Of a DNA stretch of 64,000 bases, positions 61,045 through 64,000 are shown one piece after another. How positions within the stretch are numbered: the stretch's first letter is position 1; each line of letters opens with the position of its first letter. This DNA comes from Arthrobacter gandavensis (lineage in GTDB: Bacteria; Actinomycetota; Actinomycetes; Actinomycetales; Micrococcaceae). The DNA lies in contig NZ_JADKYW010000006.1 in the NCBI RefSeq assembly GCF_015355785.1, positions 124,001 through 188,000 on the forward strand. Reading direction: 5' to 3'. The notes under the pieces are model-generated. The model saw only the letters and a list, made by a program, of their open reading frames with translations. It had not been told where the DNA came from and searched no databases. The position numbers and the translations under genes were made by a program.

Positions 61045-61916
61045 GCGAAAAGCGGGAACAGGAGTTCCTGGCGCACCGCAGCCTGGTCTTCACCATTGCT
61101 TACGACGTGACGGGTTCCGTCTCGGACGCCGAGGACGTGGTGCAGGAAACCTGGCTGCGTTATTCAGCCATTTCCGGTGCGCCGGTCAACCCGCGGGCAT
61201 ACCTTGCCCGGATAGCTTCCCGGCAGGCGCTGAACGCCGTCCGTGCCGCAGCGCGGCGGCGGGAAGAGTACCAGGGGGAGTGGCTGCCGGAACCGCTGCC
61301 CACCGGACAGGATGCGGCGGACGCATACGATCCGGAGGCGTCAGCGCTGACCGGGGCTGATGTGTCCACCGCCATGCTGGTGCTGCTCCAGCAGCTGGGC
61401 GGACCCGAACGGGTGGCCCTGGTGCTACGGGACGTCTTTGGTTTCAGCTACGCGGAAATAGCGGAGATGCTCGATGCCTCCCAGGCATCCGTCCGCCAGA
61501 CGGTGCACCGGGCCCGCGAAAGGGTGCGGTCCGGCACCCGGCGGAACCAGCCGGACAAAGCCGAACACCGTGCCGCCGTCGAGCGTTTCCTGGAAGCGGC
61601 GCTGACGGGACAGACCCACGCGCTGCTGGAAGTGCTGGCGCCGGAAGTGGTGCTGCACTCCGACGGCGGCGGAAAGGTCAGCGCAGCCCGCCGGCCGGTC
61701 TACGGCCAGGAGAAGGTCGCCGCGCTGCTCCTTGGGCTGGCTGCCAAGTTCGGTGCGGGAGCGGCCCCGGAGTTCATCGAGCTGAACGGGCTGCCGGCCG
61801 TGGCCTTCCGGGAACAGGGTACGGTCACCACCGTCTTCCAGCTGGAGCGGCAGGACGGCCTGGTGACCGGGGTTTTTGCCATGCGGAACCCCGACAAGCT
61901 CCTGCACCTGCAGTAG
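60990..61916 (+). CDS. ECF41-group sigma factor (SigJ-like) with fused C-terminal SnoaL-type regulatory domain
   Basis: A 308-residue ECF sigma factor. Region 2 is RSLVFTIAYDVTGSVSDAED plus VVQETWLRYS; region 4 is LRDVFGFSYAEIAEMLDASQ and ASVRQTVHRARERV. A SnoaL/NTF2-like C-terminal extension carries HSDGGGKVSAARRPVYGQEK, with the DGGGK motif, and ends MRNPDKLLHLQ, with the NPDKL motif. Both motifs are hallmarks of ECF41, which needs no separate anti-sigma factor. ATG at 60990 has GGAGG at good distance and overlaps the oxidoreductase by 55 bp; GTG at 61041 is an alternative with poorer spacing. It abuts the convergent RNase D gene with no gap. Confidence 0.93.
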   Translation: MAGRTPHEADVTGAAGDVSEKREQEFLAHRSLVFTIAYDVTGSVSDAEDVVQETWLRYSAISGAPVNPRAYLARIASRQALNAVRAAARRREEYQGEWLPEPLPTGQDAADAYDPEASALTGADVSTAMLVLLQQLGGPERVALVLRDVFGFSYAEIAEMLDASQASVRQTVHRARERVRSGTRRNQPDKAEHRAAVERFLEAALTGQTHALLEVLAPEVVLHSDGGGKVSAARRPVYGQEKVAALLLGLAAKFGAGAAPEFIELNGLPAVAFREQGTVTTVFQLERQDGLVTGVFAMRNPDKLLHLQ

Positions 61917-63200
61917 CTAGTCCTTTTCCGAATCCTTCTCCGGCAGCGGGTCCGGGTCCAGGAAGGCCACGGTGAGCACGGCAGCGGTCTGCTGGATCTG
62001 CCATTCGCGGGCGCCGAGTTCCCGCAGGGCCGCAGTGACGGTATCCAGATCGATCACCGACGGCGGACGCCAGGCCAGCCGGCGCAGGTGGTCCGGGGTC
62101 AGCAGGTTCTCCACCGGCATGTCCAGCCGTTCCGCCACGGCGGCGAGGCGCGGCTTGGCGGTGTGCAGGCGGGCAGCCGCTGCCGGATCATTCCGGGCCC
62201 AGACCCGCGGCGGCGGAGGGGAGTTGGTGGGAATGTGGAGCGGCGGGAGGTCCTTCGTTTCCCGGGCCGCGGCAATGCAGCGCAGCCAGCGCGGAGCTTC
62301 CTTGTGGGCCGCCCGGCCGTGGAATCCCGGTGTGGACAGCAGCTGCGGCACCGTGGAGGGCATCGCCCTGGCCGCGGCAACAATGGCAGCGTCCGGGATC
62401 AGCCGGCCCGGCGCAGTGTCGCGGCGCTCGGCGAGGTGCTCGCGTTCCTGCCACAGCTCGCGCACTGCCGCCAGCTGGCGGCGGTCGCGCAGCTGGTGCA
62501 TGCCGGACGTGCGGCGCCAGGGATCGGTGCGGGGCGGCGCCGGATCGGCCGTCCGGATAGCCTCGAACTCCTCTTCCGCGAAGGCAAGCTTCCCGTCTGC
62601 TTCCAGGAGTTTGATCAGCTCCTCGCGGAGTTCGGCCAGCACCTCCACGTCCAGAGCGGCGTAGCGCAGCCAGGGCTCGGGCAGGGGACGGGTGGACCAG
62701 TCCGCGGCGGAGTGTTCCTTGGCGAGGCTGAAGCCGAGGAGGTTCTCGATCACCGCGGCAAGTCCCACGCGGGGCAGGCCGGCGAGGCGGGCGGCAAGTT
62801 CCGTATCGAAGAGCTTGTCCGGCCACATACCCAGCTCCGACAGGCAGGGCAGGTCCTGGGTGGAGGCGTGCAGGATCCATTCGACGCCGGAGAGGGCTTC
62901 GTTGATGATGCTCAGGTCCCGCAGGGGTTCCGGATCAATGAGCCATGTTCCTGCACCCTCGCGGCGGATCTGGACCAGGAACGCCCGCTGCCCGTAACGG
63001 AAGCCTGAGGCCCGTTCGGCGTCCACGCCGGCAGGGCCGGTGCCGGACGCGAGTGCACGGGCAGCGCGCTCGAGCCCGCTGAAGGTGTCGATGACAAGCG
63101 GGACACCCTCACGCGGAGCATCAAGGACGGGAAGGGGAGCAGCAACAGGTTCGTCTGCGGACAGCTCTGAAGCCGGATTGCCGGAAGTTTGCGCGGTCAT
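61917..63200 (-). CDS. rnd: Ribonuclease D-like 3'-5' exonuclease with HRDC domain
   Basis: A 427-residue DEDD exonuclease. Acidic motifs are visible: VDAERASGFRYGQRAFLVQI (D-x-E), HASTQDLPCLSELGMWPDKL and FDTELAARLAGLPRVGLAAV, then YAALDVEVLAELREELIKLL. The HRDC domain follows (RRQLAAVRELWQEREHLAER, DTAPGRLIPDAAIVAAARAM). RNase D trims tRNA and other stable RNA 3' ends. The N-terminal 40 residues are a nonconserved acidic extension. The neighbouring DUF3000 gene on the same strand is conserved beside it in Actinobacteria by my recollection. Confidence 0.93.
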   Translation of the reverse strand: MTAQTSGNPASELSADEPVAAPLPVLDAPREGVPLVIDTFSGLERAARALASGTGPAGVDAERASGFRYGQRAFLVQIRREGAGTWLIDPEPLRDLSIINEALSGVEWILHASTQDLPCLSELGMWPDKLFDTELAARLAGLPRVGLAAVIENLLGFSLAKEHSAADWSTRPLPEPWLRYAALDVEVLAELREELIKLLEADGKLAFAEEEFEAIRTADPAPPRTDPWRRTSGMHQLRDRRQLAAVRELWQEREHLAERRDTAPGRLIPDAAIVAAARAMPSTVPQLLSTPGFHGRAAHKEAPRWLRCIAAARETKDLPPLHIPTNSPPPPRVWARNDPAAAARLHTAKPRLAAVAERLDMPVENLLTPDHLRRLAWRPPSVIDLDTVTAALRELGAREWQIQQTAAVLTVAFLDPDPLPEKDSEKD

Positions 63201-63256
63201 AAGGAGTTCAGTCTATCGAGAACTGGCGGTTTACCTGTTTTTCCGGCTGGCCGAGG

Positions 63257-63892
63257 CTAGTTCAGCCGCCTCCGCGGCAGCGGGGACACGCCATCGGGCA
63301 GCGGCGGAAGGCCGGCGAAAGTGCACACCATGTCCGACCACGCTTCGAGATGGGCCTGCACATCGGCGTCGGCCGGGGTCCAGGAGGCCCGCAGCTCAAT
63401 ATCTATGGCGTCGCTGCGTCCTGCAAGGGTTCCGTAGCTCTCGGAGAGGATCCGGGTTGCGGTGCCTCCGGCAGCTGAGTAGCGGGCGCCGTGTTCCTGC
63501 AGGGCATCCACCAGCCAGGTCCAGGCCACGGACCCGAGCATCTGGTCATTTCCCATGTCAGGCTCAAGCTCAGCCCGGATGTAGGTCACGATCCGGAAGG
63601 TGCCGTTCCAGACGTCGCTTCCCTCCGGATCGTGCAGCAGGATGAACCGGCCGGTGGCAAGTTCCCGGCTTTCGGGCAGGACAGGCCCAACGGGGCCATG
63701 GAAGGTTCCGCTCACCGGCTGGGGTCCTGACGCCGTAACGTCCGCGGCAAGGGAAACGGCAAACGGAGCCAGCCTGGTGGGGGCCGGAATCTCTTCCAGC
63801 CGGAGCTCCGGGCGGCATTTCGCCCGGCGCAGAGCCCCCAGGGCTGTCAGGAAATCCGGGGGCACCTCTGACAGGTCACCAATCGCACTCAC
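63257..63892 (-). CDS. DUF3000 family protein
   Basis: A 211-residue actinobacterial protein of unknown function. It shows PPDFLTALGALRRAKCRPEL, RLEEIPAPTRLAPFAVSLAA, GRFILLHDPEGSDVWNGTFR and a conserved end AHLEAWSDMVCTFAGLPPLP. There is no membrane segment or signal peptide. It precedes the RNase D gene (56-bp gap, same strand), so they are probably an operon. Confidence 0.9.
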   Translation of the reverse strand: MSAIGDLSEVPPDFLTALGALRRAKCRPELRLEEIPAPTRLAPFAVSLAADVTASGPQPVSGTFHGPVGPVLPESRELATGRFILLHDPEGSDVWNGTFRIVTYIRAELEPDMGNDQMLGSVAWTWLVDALQEHGARYSAAGGTATRILSESYGTLAGRSDAIDIELRASWTPADADVQAHLEAWSDMVCTFAGLPPLPDGVSPLPRRRLN

Positions 63893-64000
63893 CCTCGAAG
63901 GTTACGGCGGTCCCGCCCGCGGGTATTGCAGGCTCGCCGGTGTGTCCTATTCGTTACGTGGGTACACCTTACGCACGCGCGGCCCCGCACCGAAAGTAGG
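63893..64000. other. Promoter region at the right edge
   Basis: 108 bases upstream of the DUF3000 gene. It should contain the promoter of the minus-strand pair and perhaps that of a divergent gene beyond the window. No coding frame or operator was recognised. Confidence 0.35.

Overview
The window is 64 kb of high-GC actinobacterial chromosome. It looks like a member of the Micrococcaceae close to Arthrobacter. This rests on GTG and TTG starts, sequence character, and actinobacterial gene neighbourhoods: sigA / DUF7455 / parE, sepH / DUF4193 / DUF3093 / dut, DUF3710 / OB-fold / DUF3159 / paired TrkA proteins, and acnA / dxs. No tRNA, rRNA, CRISPR array, insertion sequence or prophage was recognised. 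Most genes are housekeeping or conserved actinobacterial families.

Layout. 0-7 kb: the end of an MFS transporter, a DUF4192 protein, the principal sigma factor, a small Cys/His protein and topoisomerase IV subunit B. 6.3-14 kb: a BlaI/M56 regulator-protease pair divergent from the cytochrome bd operon cydA-cydB-cydDC, with three matching palindromes in the shared promoter region. 14-22 kb: a GNAT enzyme, an MntR-like regulator, a glycine-betaine-type ABC importer, and a copper operon csoR-copZ-copA with two CsoR-type operators. 22-34.8 kb: topoisomerase IV subunit A, an acyl-CoA-ligase/acetyltransferase fusion, a phosphodiesterase, thymidine kinase, SepH, dUTPase and conserved DUF genes. 34.8-48.4 kb: TrkA/CeoBC, an RNA methyltransferase, aconitase, DXS, an NmrA-like protein, an orphan winged-helix-like protein, an aldo/keto reductase, a MarR regulator and a class II UvrA paralogue. 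48.4-53.7 kb: an accessory stretch with two decayed genes (an M14 carboxypeptidase and an AlkD-like gene), a DHFR-like protein, a TMEM175-like channel, NhaA and a DUF2231 protein. 53.7-64 kb: the fatty-acid oxidation pair fadB-fadA, two CNNM transporters, an FAD oxidoreductase with an ECF41 sigma factor, RNase D and DUF3000.

The most unusual signal is a 66-bp sequence present twice (48451-48516 on + and 53620-53685 on -) at 61/66 identity. Both copies follow a gene stop in the sense direction, and both fold into the same nested hairpin. Each copy is enclosed by perfect or near-perfect inverted-repeat arms whose sequence is unrelated between copies. This is what is expected either of a structured 3'-UTR RNA with a covarying basal stem, or of a small mobile element that inserts into the loops of terminator hairpins. 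The two copies face each other around the gene-decay segment.

Other regulatory signals readable from sequence are the BlaI-type operators in front of cytochrome bd, the CsoR operators, an ECF41-type promoter in front of the oxidoreductase/ECF41 pair, a hairpin that would sequester the Shine-Dalgarno of the first CNNM gene, and paired inverted repeats before aconitase. Functions are assigned from recalled family motifs; no database search was run.
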